Assembly: GCA_964194845.1 (NCBI GenBank)
Contig: CAXMNX010000054.1
Coordinates: 1 to 64,000 of the forward strand
Direction: 5' to 3'
Origin: CAXMNX01 sp964194845
GTDB taxonomy: Bacteria > Pseudomonadota > Alphaproteobacteria > Rhodobacterales > Rhodobacteraceae
DNA length: 64,000 bases
A program made the translations under genes and the position numbers. Under the pieces are notes generated by a model. The model had not been told where the DNA came from, ran no database searches, and saw nothing but the letters and a program-made list of their open reading frames with translations. Position 1 is the first letter of the stretch. Each line of letters begins with the position of its first letter. Below are positions 26,958-35,194 of this stretch, piece after piece.

Positions 26958-28463
26958 TCAATCGGTTATTGCCTGCGGCTTCTTCAGAATCTTGCGCAGG
27001 AACATCGGCGCGACAAACCCCACAATGGCTGCGATCCAAAGCCCTGTGGCAATAGGTGACGAGAAGAGATAGCTGACTTCGCCGTCCGACAACGTCATCG
27101 CGCGGCGCAGTGCGTCCTCCATATTCCCGCCCAGCAGGATGCCGAGTATCACCGGAACCGTCGGCACGTCGAGTTTCCGCAGGAAATAGCCAAGCACGCC
27201 AAACGCCACCATCAAAAGCAGATCAAAGAAACTCCCCGAAAGCGAGAAGATCCCAACAAATGAGATCATCGTCACGCCGGGCAAAAGGATCCACGCCGGC
27301 ACCATCAGAACTTTGACGAAGATCTTCACCATCGGCACGTTCATCAGCAGAAGAACGAAGTTTGCAATCAGCAGCGACGCGATAAGGCCCCAGACCACCT
27401 CGGGCCGTTCGGTAAACAGCGTCGGTCCGGGCGTGATGTTAAGCGTCATAAGAAGTGCGAGCAAAACCGCGGTTGTACCCGACCCCGGCACGCCCAGCGT
27501 CAGCATTGGAACAAGCGCACCACCGGCGGCAGCGTTGTTGCCCGCCTCTGGTGCCGCCACGCCTTTCGGCACACCGGTGCCAAAGCCGCCCTTTTCACCC
27601 GCTATCGCTTTTTCAGTCATATAGGCCAGGAACGATCCCAGCGACGCGCCTGCACCGGGCAAAATACCTGCGATAAAACCAACACCCGAAGATCGCAGCA
27701 TGGTCCATTTGGTTTCGAATATATCCTTCCAGGGGATTGTTACCTTCTCAAGCTTCACGCCGATGGAAGAACCCAGCCCGTGGCTTTCGATGAAAAAGAA
27801 CACCTCGGCAATGGCAAACAGCCCAACGATGGCCACAAGAAAGTCAACGCCGTCAAACAGGTGCAAATTTCCGCCCGTCAGGCGCGGCAAACCGGATGAC
27901 GAATCGACGCCAATCGTGGCAATGCCCAAGCCAATACAGGCAGCGATTGCGGCCTTGGCCTGATTGTTCGACGCCATCCCGCCGAGCGTGCAAAACGCCA
28001 ACAGATAAAGCGCAAAATACTCCGCCGGGCCGAACAGGAAGGCTACGCGCGCCAGCGTCGGGGCAAGCAGCATCAATCCGATTGTCGCCAGCAATGCTCC
28101 AACGAAAGACGCAACGCCAGACAGAACCAGCGCATCGCCAGCGCGTCCCTGCTTGGCCATCGGATACCCATCCAGCGTCGTCATTAGTGCGGGTTCGTCG
28201 CCGGGAATGTTCAAAAGGATCGAGCTTATCCGCCCGCCATACATCGCGCCATAATAGACCGACGTCATCAGGACCAAAGCAGAAGTCGCATCAAGGCCCA
28301 GCGTGAATGTAATTGGGATCAGTATAGCAACGCCGTTGGACGGACCCAGACCCGGCAACGCGCCGATGATCGTTCCAAGAAAGCAGCCGCAGACGGCCAG
28401 AAACAACGTATAGGGCGAAAGTGCGACGCTAAATCCAAGAGCGAGGTTGGCAAGAAGGTCCAT
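26958..28463 (-). CDS. tctA: Tripartite tricarboxylate transporter, large permease TctA
   Basis: The large integral membrane subunit of a TTT importer (501 residues, the usual size). The family signature is clear: GTIIGALPGLGPSNGVAILIPITFTL, YYGAMYGGRISSILLNIPGDEPALMTTLDGYPMAKQG, and the repeated GAGASLGSFLAYMTE / GVPGSGTTAVLLALLM segments. About 10-12 transmembrane helices. It is 1 nt from tctB and 1 nt from the AtuA-like gene, so transport and metabolism share one operon. Confidence 0.95.
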   Translation of the reverse strand: MDLLANLALGFSVALSPYTLFLAVCGCFLGTIIGALPGLGPSNGVAILIPITFTLGLDATSALVLMTSVYYGAMYGGRISSILLNIPGDEPALMTTLDGYPMAKQGRAGDALVLSGVASFVGALLATIGLMLLAPTLARVAFLFGPAEYFALYLLAFCTLGGMASNNQAKAAIAACIGLGIATIGVDSSSGLPRLTGGNLHLFDGVDFLVAIVGLFAIAEVFFFIESHGLGSSIGVKLEKVTIPWKDIFETKWTMLRSSGVGFIAGILPGAGASLGSFLAYMTEKAIAGEKGGFGTGVPKGVAAPEAGNNAAAGGALVPMLTLGVPGSGTTAVLLALLMTLNITPGPTLFTERPEVVWGLIASLLIANFVLLLMNVPMVKIFVKVLMVPAWILLPGVTMISFVGIFSLSGSFFDLLLMVAFGVLGYFLRKLDVPTVPVILGILLGGNMEDALRRAMTLSDGEVSYLFSSPIATGLWIAAIVGFVAPMFLRKILKKPQAITD

Positions 28464-28464
28464 A

Positions 28465-28953
28465 TCAATGCCCTACAAACGGAATGAGGATTGATATTGC
28501 TTCCCAGAGCTTTGCAGCAGTCGGGATCCTGTAGGCCACGATATTGCCAAGGCCCAGGGCGTATTTGAACAGCACAAACAGGCCGAGCGACAGACCCAAA
28601 CCAGCCAAAGCCGCCGGACCGGCGCGGGGAGAAATTTGAAAACTCAGGATACCGGCTGCAATCGCGGTCGGAGCCAGAAACCCAAGCGGCTTCAACAAAA
28701 CCGAATAGATCGCAAGCACCAGCACCGCGATCCCCATCGCAATCCATGTGCGCGAGGCGGGCCAATCAGGATCCGGGTCCGGTTTGAAAAGGATCACAAA
28801 CGAACACACTGCCGCAACACCGCCGATTAACAACGGGAACAACTTGGGCAGGTATTCGCCGGAAAACATGTTCGTCTGAATTTGTGTGGCAGCCGCGAGA
28901 TACGCGACTGCCGTGATCAAAGTGATCAGACCGAATATTCGGTCTGATGGCAT
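28465..28953 (-). CDS. tctB: Tripartite tricarboxylate transporter, small permease TctB
   Basis: A 162-residue protein with four hydrophobic helices (about 8-27, 40-58, 75-110, 120-140), as in TctB. Its ATG overlaps the TctC stop (TAATG). Codons 2-10 form a perfect 24-bp palindrome (28925-28948) that could fold at the start of the gene and reduce its translation relative to tctC. Confidence 0.88.
   Translation of the reverse strand: MPSDRIFGLITLITAVAYLAAATQIQTNMFSGEYLPKLFPLLIGGVAAVCSFVILFKPDPDPDWPASRTWIAMGIAVLVLAIYSVLLKPLGFLAPTAIAAGILSFQISPRAGPAALAGLGLSLGLFVLFKYALGLGNIVAYRIPTAAKLWEAISILIPFVGH
28925..28948. promoter_or_regulatory. Perfect 24-bp palindrome inside the start of tctB
   Basis: Each arm is ATCAGACCGAAT and its exact reverse complement with no spacer; it covers tctB codons 2-10. 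As RNA it could form a stem of about 10 bp directly after the tctB start codon. As DNA it could be a dimer-binding site inside the operon. Function is unproven. Confidence 0.5.
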
Positions 28954-29915
28954 TACTGGAGAACTCCCAGCTCTTTTGACATGGCGTTGATGTCGACAAC
29001 CAGGCCGTCAACATAGGACTGGAAATCGCCACCGACTTTTGTAAATGGTGCCAGACCGTTATCGGTCATGGCTTTTGCCCACTCGTCGCTATCCGCGACT
29101 TGCTGCAACTTGCCCGCCCACTCGGCGAATTTCTCGTCCGAGATGCCTTTGGGCACGTAAAGGCCGCGCCAGTTCACGGCAACCACGTCATAGCCTTGCT
29201 CCTTGGCGGTCGGGATGTCTTCAAAGCCCGGTACGCGCTCGTCTGTCAAAACTGCGATAACGCGAATGTCACCATTTGCCAGGAAGCTGACGACTTCGGA
29301 CATGTCACCGGTCATCGCCTGGGTAAAGCCACCTACGGTTTGGGTGATGGCGTCTGCGCCACCGTCAAGACCGATATATTTTACCTTCGTGATGTCGGTA
29401 AATCCGCCTTCTTTGAGGATCATCAATGGCTTCAGATGGTCGAAACCACCGACCGCGGAACCACCTGCAAACGCTACTGAGCCGGGATCGGCTATGATGG
29501 CGTCGATCAGGTCACCCAGGCCCTGGTAAGGGCTGTCGGCCGCTACAACGATGACGCCCGGGTCAGCACCGATAGCGCCAACAAAGCGCACCTGGTCTGC
29601 CGTCATGCCCGCATAGGCATTTTGCGCAAGACGCGTGGTGGTTGCCGAAGACGCGGCGATGATCAGATCGGCATCGTCAGCGCGCTCGGATACAACGTGG
29701 TTGTAAGCCAATCCGCCACCGGCACCTGGCATGTTGGTAACTTGTATGGGCTGATCCACAGCACCGATGTCAAACATGATCTTGCCGATCTGGCGGCAGG
29801 TAAAGTCCCAGCCACCGCCGGGGTTCGCAGGCGCGATGCACTCGGCAGCTTGTGCGAATCCGCCGACAAGGCAAAACGCGGCAGATAGCCCAAGCGCTCT
29901 ATATTCCATTTTCAT
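28953..29915 (-). CDS. tctC: Tripartite tricarboxylate transporter substrate-binding protein TctC
   Basis: Periplasmic receptor of the TTT system, 320 residues from ATG 29915 (GGGAGG upstream); the frame is open to 29954 but without family sequence. Signal peptide to about AQAAE. The Bug/TctC fold shows in CIAPANPGGGWDFTCRQIG, TNMPGAGGGLAYNHVV and VVAVNWRGLYVPKGISDEKF. Unlike many Bug proteins it has a Cys pair (Cys in AAECIAP and FTCRQ). It heads the operon TctC-TctB-TctA-AtuA-DUF4387 and is divergent from a two-component system that probably controls it. Confidence 0.92.
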   Translation of the reverse strand: MKMEYRALGLSAAFCLVGGFAQAAECIAPANPGGGWDFTCRQIGKIMFDIGAVDQPIQVTNMPGAGGGLAYNHVVSERADDADLIIAASSATTTRLAQNAYAGMTADQVRFVGAIGADPGVIVVAADSPYQGLGDLIDAIIADPGSVAFAGGSAVGGFDHLKPLMILKEGGFTDITKVKYIGLDGGADAITQTVGGFTQAMTGDMSEVVSFLANGDIRVIAVLTDERVPGFEDIPTAKEQGYDVVAVNWRGLYVPKGISDEKFAEWAGKLQQVADSDEWAKAMTDNGLAPFTKVGGDFQSYVDGLVVDINAMSKELGVLQ

Positions 29916-29970
29916 AGTGTCCTCCCATTTGACTTGGCGGTTTGCTCCGCTCATGCTGATAGACCGTATG

Positions 29971-29991
29971 GACCTGACACAGACCTGTCAC
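29971..29991 (+). promoter_or_regulatory. Direct repeats GACCTGNCAC with 11-bp spacing in divergent promoter region
   Basis: GACCTGACAC (29971-29980) and GACCTGTCAC (29982-29991) start 11 bp apart, about one helical turn. This is the usual layout for OmpR/PhoB-type response regulators, which bind tandem half-sites. A weaker GACCGTATG precedes it at 29962. The site lies between tctC (start 29915, minus) and the response regulator (start 30012, plus), so it could serve both. Confidence 0.6.
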
Positions 29992-30011
29992 GAAAGAAAA
30001 AACCCGCCGTC

Positions 30012-30680
30012 ATGCGCTTTCTGCTGATCGAGGACAACCAGAACCTGGCGAGCGCCGTTGTCGAACGGCTCCAGCTCGATGGTCACGCCGTCGATCATGC
30101 GGGCACTTTGCAGGCGGCCTACGACTGTATCGCGGCGGCTGATTACGACTTGATTTTGCTGGATATTATGCTTCCAGATGGTGATGGGCGCACGTTTCTT
30201 CAGCGCCACCGTATGGCCGAAAAAAGAACGCCGGTGATCGTGACGACAGCGCGGTCTGCGGTGTCCGATCGCGTCGGCCTTCTGGACCTTGGCGCCGACG
30301 ATTATATCACCAAACCATTCGATTTCTCGGAACTTGAAGCGCGGTGTCGGGCCGTCCTGCGGCGCAGGGGCGGCATTGCCGCGAACCAGATAACCTTTGC
30401 CGATGTCGTTCTGGACGCCACTGCGGGCGAGCTTCGGATCGGCGACCAGCGAGAAACCCTTCGCAATCGCGAGCTGCGTCTTCTGGAGGTTTTCTTTTCC
30501 TCGCCCGGACAGGTTTTTTCCAAATCGCACCTGATGGACCGGCTGTTTTCCTTCGCTGATGACGTCGGCGAAAACGCGATCGAGGTTTACGTTGGCCGTA
30601 TCCGCAAGCGGCTTGAGCCGTCCAAGGCGGGCATTGAGACGGTGCGCGGTCTTGGCTATCGACTAGTAGACCTTCAGTGA
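30012..30680 (+). CDS. OmpR-family response regulator (TctD-like)
   Basis: 222 residues from ATG 30012. The receiver domain has Glu7/Asp8, phospho-acceptor Asp51 (LILLDIMLPDGDG), Thr/Ser in VIVTTARS and Lys101 (DYITKPF). The C-terminal winged helix is complete (LTLRNRELRLLEVFF-like, NAIEVYVGRIRKRLE, TVRGLGYRL). It is divergent from TctCBA and overlaps the histidine kinase start (GTGA). By analogy with TctD it probably switches on the carboxylate transporter. Confidence 0.93.
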   Translation: MRFLLIEDNQNLASAVVERLQLDGHAVDHAGTLQAAYDCIAAADYDLILLDIMLPDGDGRTFLQRHRMAEKRTPVIVTTARSAVSDRVGLLDLGADDYITKPFDFSELEARCRAVLRRRGGIAANQITFADVVLDATAGELRIGDQRETLRNRELRLLEVFFSSPGQVFSKSHLMDRLFSFADDVGENAIEVYVGRIRKRLEPSKAGIETVRGLGYRLVDLQ

Positions 30681-32056
30681 CCGAAGCCAGGATCACCGGA
30701 TCGATCCGCCGGCGGTTGTTTCTGCAACTTGTTGCAATTGCAGCGCTTTTGTCGGTCTCTCTGTTCTTTGTTATCCGCGGCCTGGCCGAAACGGCGGCCG
30801 AAGCCACCCAGGACGGCATCCTGGCGGCCTCAGCCACATCCATCGCCGATGCGCTTCGATCCGACGCCGGCGCGATCACGCTCGATCTGCCCTATTCGGC
30901 ACTTTCCATGCTTGGCGCGATCAATCAGGACCGGGTGTTTTACCGCGTGGTCGTCGACGGCGCGACGCTGACCGGATACGACGATCTGCCGTCCCCGGAC
31001 GATGCCCCCACGATCTCGGAAAGCTCTTTCCTGACCTTCGATTATCGCGGTGACGAGGTGCGGATGGTGTCGGTAACGCGCGCCGTCAGCACCGAGGGTG
31101 CGCCTGCGAATGTAATGATATCCGTGGCCCAAACGCGCACAGGGCTGGCAGTTATCACCCGGCGGATTACCGGGATCGCGACCGCCGCCGGTGTCGGGTT
31201 TTTTCTTGTTGCAACCGCACTTAGCCTTCTTGCCGCCCGGTCGGCCTTGCGGCCCATCGGACAAATGACGGCATCAGTGACCAGACGAGGCCCCGGTGAT
31301 CTGCGCCCGCTGGAAATTGACACACCGACCGAGTTGTCGCCATTTGTCGATGCACTGAACAACTTCATCTCGCGGCTCGGCGCATCGCTTCAGCGATCCG
31401 AAGATCTGATCGTCGAAGCCGCGCATCGGGTGCGAACGCCGCTCGCCACCGTCCGCGCCAAGGCCGAGGTTACGCATCGGAAACTGAACAAACCCGAACA
31501 CAAACAAGCGATGCGCGAAATGATCCGCGCCATCGACGAAAGTTCGCGTTCTGCCGGGCAGCTTCTGGATCATGCGATGGTCACTTTCCGGTCTGACAAC
31601 CTTGCGGCCGAAGATGTCGATCTAGTTGAGATTGTTCGGGAAACCGCCTCGCGCCTTGAACCCACCGCCGGGCTTAAGGACGTCATCATCCGAACCGAAG
31701 TCCCCAACCTGACACCACCGTTCAAAGGCGATTGGCTGCTGATTCAAAGTGCGCTGCAAAACATGCTCGACAACGCGATCAAATACTCGCCGGACGACAG
31801 TCTGATCGACGTGTCGCTTTCGCTAAATGGCGAAATACGTTTGTCGTGCAAGGATCAGGGACGCGGGTTTGGGACGACAGACGTCGACACGCTCAAGTCG
31901 CGATTTGCACGCGGCACAAACGTTGACGACATCGTTGGATCGGGGCTTGGACTGACTATTGCTGAAGATGTCGCGCGCGCCCATGGCGGACTGCTTGAGA
32001 TCAAACCGAACGACAAAGGAGAGGGCGCATGCGTCTCGCTTGTCTTTCCGCTCTGA
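30677..32056 (+). CDS. Sensor histidine kinase (TctE-like)
   Basis: 459 residues from GTG 30677. One transmembrane helix near 15-33, a periplasmic sensor of about 120 residues, a second helix (about 165-187), a HAMP-like linker, then the dimerisation box with His250 (EAAHRVRTPLATVRAKAE). The ATPase domain has the N box QNMLDNAIKYS, DQGRGFG and GSGLGLTIAEDVARAHGG. It overlaps the downstream binding-protein gene by 28 bp, an unusually tight link between kinase and a periplasmic receptor. Confidence 0.93.
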   Translation: MTEARITGSIRRRLFLQLVAIAALLSVSLFFVIRGLAETAAEATQDGILAASATSIADALRSDAGAITLDLPYSALSMLGAINQDRVFYRVVVDGATLTGYDDLPSPDDAPTISESSFLTFDYRGDEVRMVSVTRAVSTEGAPANVMISVAQTRTGLAVITRRITGIATAAGVGFFLVATALSLLAARSALRPIGQMTASVTRRGPGDLRPLEIDTPTELSPFVDALNNFISRLGASLQRSEDLIVEAAHRVRTPLATVRAKAEVTHRKLNKPEHKQAMREMIRAIDESSRSAGQLLDHAMVTFRSDNLAAEDVDLVEIVRETASRLEPTAGLKDVIIRTEVPNLTPPFKGDWLLIQSALQNMLDNAIKYSPDDSLIDVSLSLNGEIRLSCKDQGRGFGTTDVDTLKSRFARGTNVDDIVGSGLGLTIAEDVARAHGGLLEIKPNDKGEGACVSLVFPL

Positions 32057-33060
32057 TTTTTGTGATTTTGGCGCCGCCCGCGCTTGCCTTCGAGATCGAG
32101 GAACACGTCGTCTATCCCGCCGAAAACCCGCAAGCCGAACTTCGCATCATATCAACCGCAGACCGTAGCGCGTTCGAGCCGATCCTCCTTGGTTTTCAAT
32201 CCGAGAACCCCGGCATCACAATCGACTATACCATCACCAGCACCACTGAGTTGATGAAGGCGGTCGCGGAAGAAAATGCGCGTTTCGACCTTGCCATCTC
32301 GTCGGCGATGGATTTGCAGACAAAACTTGCCAATGACGGATTTGCCCGGGTTTACAGATCGGATGCGACCGCGGCGTTGCCCGACTGGGCGCGGTGGCGG
32401 AACCAGCTTTTTGCCTTCACGCAGGAACCCGCCGTTCTGATCCTGTCGGACGCGGATTTCGCCAATACTCCGGTCCCGACAACGCGCAGCGAGCTGATTG
32501 AGTTGCTCCGCGAGACGCCTGAGAAATTTCGCGGCAAAATAGGCACTTACGACGTTCGAACCTCCGGATTTGGCTACCTGATGGCGACCCAGGATGCCCG
32601 CGTCTCGGAAACCTTTTGGCGACTTCTCGAAGCCATTGGGCGTCTGGACACACAACTTTATTGCTGCTCGGGCGACATGATCCGCGATATCCGCGACGGC
32701 AGGCTTGCCATCGCCTACAACGTGCTTGGCAGCTATGCCGCCGCCGAGTTGGAGAAGACCGGAGGTTTTCAGATCGTGGAACTAAGCGATTTCTCAAACG
32801 TCATGCTTCGGACCGTGTTGATTTCGACCGAGGCGGCGAACAGCGTGGAAGCCGGGGTGATGGTCGATTTTCTTGTCACTCTCGAACGCCGCCCCGAACT
32901 GGTCGCGGCCTCGGGTCTGCCGGCACTGGAAGCCGAAGCGCTGGGCGACAACGCAGCCCTCCGCCCAATCCGGCTGGGGCCGGGGTTGCTGGTGTTTCTT
33001 GATCGGCTGAAGCGGCAGAATTTCCTGCGGAACTGGGAAGCTTCGATCACGCAGGAATAA
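32029..33060 (+). CDS. Periplasmic solute-binding protein coupled to the two-component system (PgtC-like)
   Basis: 343 residues with a signal peptide (cleavage after about residue 20, PPALA) and an Fe3+/extracellular solute-binding fold: LRIISTADRSAFEPILLGFQSENPGITIDYTITSTTELMKAV, KFRGKIGTYDVRTSGFGYLMA, GRLAIAYNVLGSY. No permease or ATPase accompanies it. With the response regulator and kinase it forms an RR-HK-binding-protein trio, like PgtA-PgtB-PgtC of phosphoglycerate signalling. I infer it presents a ligand to the kinase rather than feeding an importer. Confidence 0.82.
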   Translation: MRLACLSALIFVILAPPALAFEIEEHVVYPAENPQAELRIISTADRSAFEPILLGFQSENPGITIDYTITSTTELMKAVAEENARFDLAISSAMDLQTKLANDGFARVYRSDATAALPDWARWRNQLFAFTQEPAVLILSDADFANTPVPTTRSELIELLRETPEKFRGKIGTYDVRTSGFGYLMATQDARVSETFWRLLEAIGRLDTQLYCCSGDMIRDIRDGRLAIAYNVLGSYAAAELEKTGGFQIVELSDFSNVMLRTVLISTEAANSVEAGVMVDFLVTLERRPELVAASGLPALEAEALGDNAALRPIRLGPGLLVFLDRLKRQNFLRNWEASITQE

Positions 33061-33162
33061 GGGCGGCCACTTGAAAATCGGCGTTGACGTTCTTGGCCAC
33101 ATGGCGGAATTCAACAAGGCGCGCCCCAGCGGTGTCGTATCCCTTGCCAAAGGAGGCGCCCC

Positions 33163-33927
33163 GTGAGCCTGCCAAGAACCCCATCTTTCCGCCTTGACGG
33201 TCAACGCGCTCTGGTCGCGGGCGCCTCCTCGGGCATTGGAAAGGCATGTGCCGTGGCTCTGGCCGAAGCTGGCGCAGTGGTAACTCTCGCCGCCCGCCGC
33301 GCCGACAAGCTTGACGCGCTCGCGGCCACAATGGAAGCCGCCGGGTTGAATGCCAGCACCTTGCCGCTCGACGTCACCGACGTCGCAGCAACCGAGGCCG
33401 CCGTTCTGGAAAACGGACCCTTCGATGTGCTCGTCAATTCCGCGGGCTTTGCCCGACACGCGCCGGCTGTAGACACGACCGAACCCGATTTTGACGCGGT
33501 GTCGGACCTGAACCTGAAAGGCGCCTATTTTCTCACGCGCGCCGTTGCCAAGGGGCTGATCGCGGCGGGCAAACCCGGCAGCCTGATCAATATCTCCAGC
33601 CAGATGGCCTTTGTCGGCGGCATCGACCGCGCGGTCTATTGCAGCACCAAACACGCGGTCGAAGGTTTCACCAAATCTTTTGCCATCGAATGGGGCCCGC
33701 TCGGCATTCGCGTCAACACAGTGTGTCCCACCTTCATTCGCACCGCCTTGACCGAAGTAACCTTCAATAATCCCGAGCGCGTGAAATGGATCGAAGACAA
33801 GATCAAATTGGGCCGTGTGGGCGAGGTTGAAGACATCATGGGACCGGTGGTGTTCCTTGCCTCTGACGCATCGGCCCTGATCACCGGCACGTCGATCCTT
33901 GTTGACGGGGGATGGACCGCAGACTGA
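33163..33927 (+). CDS. Short-chain dehydrogenase/reductase (SDR)
   Basis: 254 residues from GTG 33163 with a strong AAAGGAGG site. Classical SDR: cofactor loop GASSGIG (20-26), LDVTD (69-73), NSAG (92-95), catalytic Ser145/146, Tyr159 and Lys163 (YCSTK), and the C-terminal LVDGGW. The residues after beta2 (AARR) suggest NADP(H). It overlaps the next gene (TGATG) and probably belongs to the 33163-36241 operon. Substrate unknown. Confidence 0.92.
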   Translation: MSLPRTPSFRLDGQRALVAGASSGIGKACAVALAEAGAVVTLAARRADKLDALAATMEAAGLNASTLPLDVTDVAATEAAVLENGPFDVLVNSAGFARHAPAVDTTEPDFDAVSDLNLKGAYFLTRAVAKGLIAAGKPGSLINISSQMAFVGGIDRAVYCSTKHAVEGFTKSFAIEWGPLGIRVNTVCPTFIRTALTEVTFNNPERVKWIEDKIKLGRVGEVEDIMGPVVFLASDASALITGTSILVDGGWTAD

Positions 33928-34544
33928 TGGACAATTTCGCCAACCATATGTTCACCAAAGCCGTGCAAGACGAGCAGGAAGCGCTGGGCGTCCGCGACCG
34001 CTTTCAGAAAATGTATCGCAACCGTTTTACTGGTGGCCTCGACGAAAACGCGCGCGACTTCATCGCAACCAGAACGTCGTTTTACATGGCGACGGTGGGC
34101 GAAACCGGCTGGCCTTATGTTCAGCATCGCGGCGGGCCGCCGGGGTTTCTGAAGCTCCTCGAGGATGACTATCTCGGCTTTGCCGATTACACCGGCAACA
34201 AGCAGTTGATTTCCAAGGGCAATCTTGCGGGCAACGATCGCATTTCGCTGTTTCTGATGGATTATCCTCGCAAAGCACGGCTTAAGATAATCGGCCACGC
34301 AAGGATGATCGCCGCCGAAGACAATGCTGATCTGGCCGAACGTCTTAGCACCGATGGCGAGGGGCTGGCCGAGCGTTTGACAACGATCCGCGTCGTCGCC
34401 TTCGACTGGAACTGCCCGAAATATATCGAGCCTCGGTTCACCGAGGCCGAGACCGAAGCGATGCTCGGGCCGCGGTTCAAGGAGTTGGCGGAAGAAAACG
34501 CGCAGCTTCGCAAAAGACTTGCCGCGATGGGGTCCGATCAATGA
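33927..34544 (+). CDS. Pyridoxamine 5'-phosphate oxidase family protein
   Basis: 205 residues from ATG 33927, which shares its A with the SDR stop codon. The split-barrel flavoprotein pattern is present: FIATRTSFYMATVGETGWPYVQHRGGPPGFLKLLEDD, FADYTGNKQLISKGNLAGNDRISLFLMDYP. The C-terminus is a short coiled coil (FKELAEENAQLRKRL). It is longer than, and not closely alike to, the PNPOx-like protein at 21519. Probably a flavin-dependent reductase or general redox protein. Confidence 0.85.
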   Translation: MDNFANHMFTKAVQDEQEALGVRDRFQKMYRNRFTGGLDENARDFIATRTSFYMATVGETGWPYVQHRGGPPGFLKLLEDDYLGFADYTGNKQLISKGNLAGNDRISLFLMDYPRKARLKIIGHARMIAAEDNADLAERLSTDGEGLAERLTTIRVVAFDWNCPKYIEPRFTEAETEAMLGPRFKELAEENAQLRKRLAAMGSDQ

Positions 34545-34584
34545 CCGCCCGGATTGTCAGCTCTGTCGCGACCCGGGCCGCGTG

Positions 34585-35190
34585 ATGATGACACCCAATT
34601 CCGACAAGACCCGCGACGTCTATGAGAAAAACGCGGAAGGCTATGACCGAAACCGCGCGCGCGCCTTTTTCGAGGCACGATGGCTGTCGCGATTTGCGGA
34701 CTCAATTCCCCATGGCGCCCGTGTCTTGGATCTGGGCTGCGGCGCGGGCGAACCCATCGCTGCCTGGCTGATCGGCGAAGGCTTGTCCCTGACCGGCGTC
34801 GATTTTTCCGAGGCGATGCTGGATATTGCCCGGAAACGCTGGCCAAAGGGCGACTGGCGCAAGGGCGATATGCGCACGCTCGAACTGGACGCCCGCTTTC
34901 AAGGCATCATCGCCTGGAACAGCTTTTTTCACCTGACACGAGACGAACAGCGCGCCTGTCTTTCGCGGCTGGCAAACCACCTCGAACCGGGTGGGGTTCT
35001 GATGGTCACGGTTGGGCCTGAAGACGGCGTTGCGACCGGCACGGTCGAGGGTGACATCGTGTATCACGCCAGCCTCTCGGCCGCTGAATATGCAGCCAAG
35101 CTGGAAGACTGCGGACTGCGCCTGACGGCCTATATGGCCGAAGACCCCTGGTGCGATTATCACTCTGTCCTGATGGCACGAAAGGACTGA
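34585..35190 (+). CDS. Class I SAM-dependent methyltransferase
   Basis: About 201 residues. The start is uncertain between ATG 34585 and 34588; a GTG at 34582 also exists. SAM-binding motif I is VLDLGCGAGEPIAAWL, followed by the acidic GVDFSEAML, the post-III segment GIIAWNSFFHLTRDEQ and PGGVLMVTVG. It follows the PNPOx-like gene by 40 bp and precedes the dipeptidase by 4 bp. The substrate is not evident. Confidence 0.87.
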   Translation: MMTPNSDKTRDVYEKNAEGYDRNRARAFFEARWLSRFADSIPHGARVLDLGCGAGEPIAAWLIGEGLSLTGVDFSEAMLDIARKRWPKGDWRKGDMRTLELDARFQGIIAWNSFFHLTRDEQRACLSRLANHLEPGGVLMVTVGPEDGVATGTVEGDIVYHASLSAAEYAAKLEDCGLRLTAYMAEDPWCDYHSVLMARKD

Positions 35191-35194
35191 AGAC

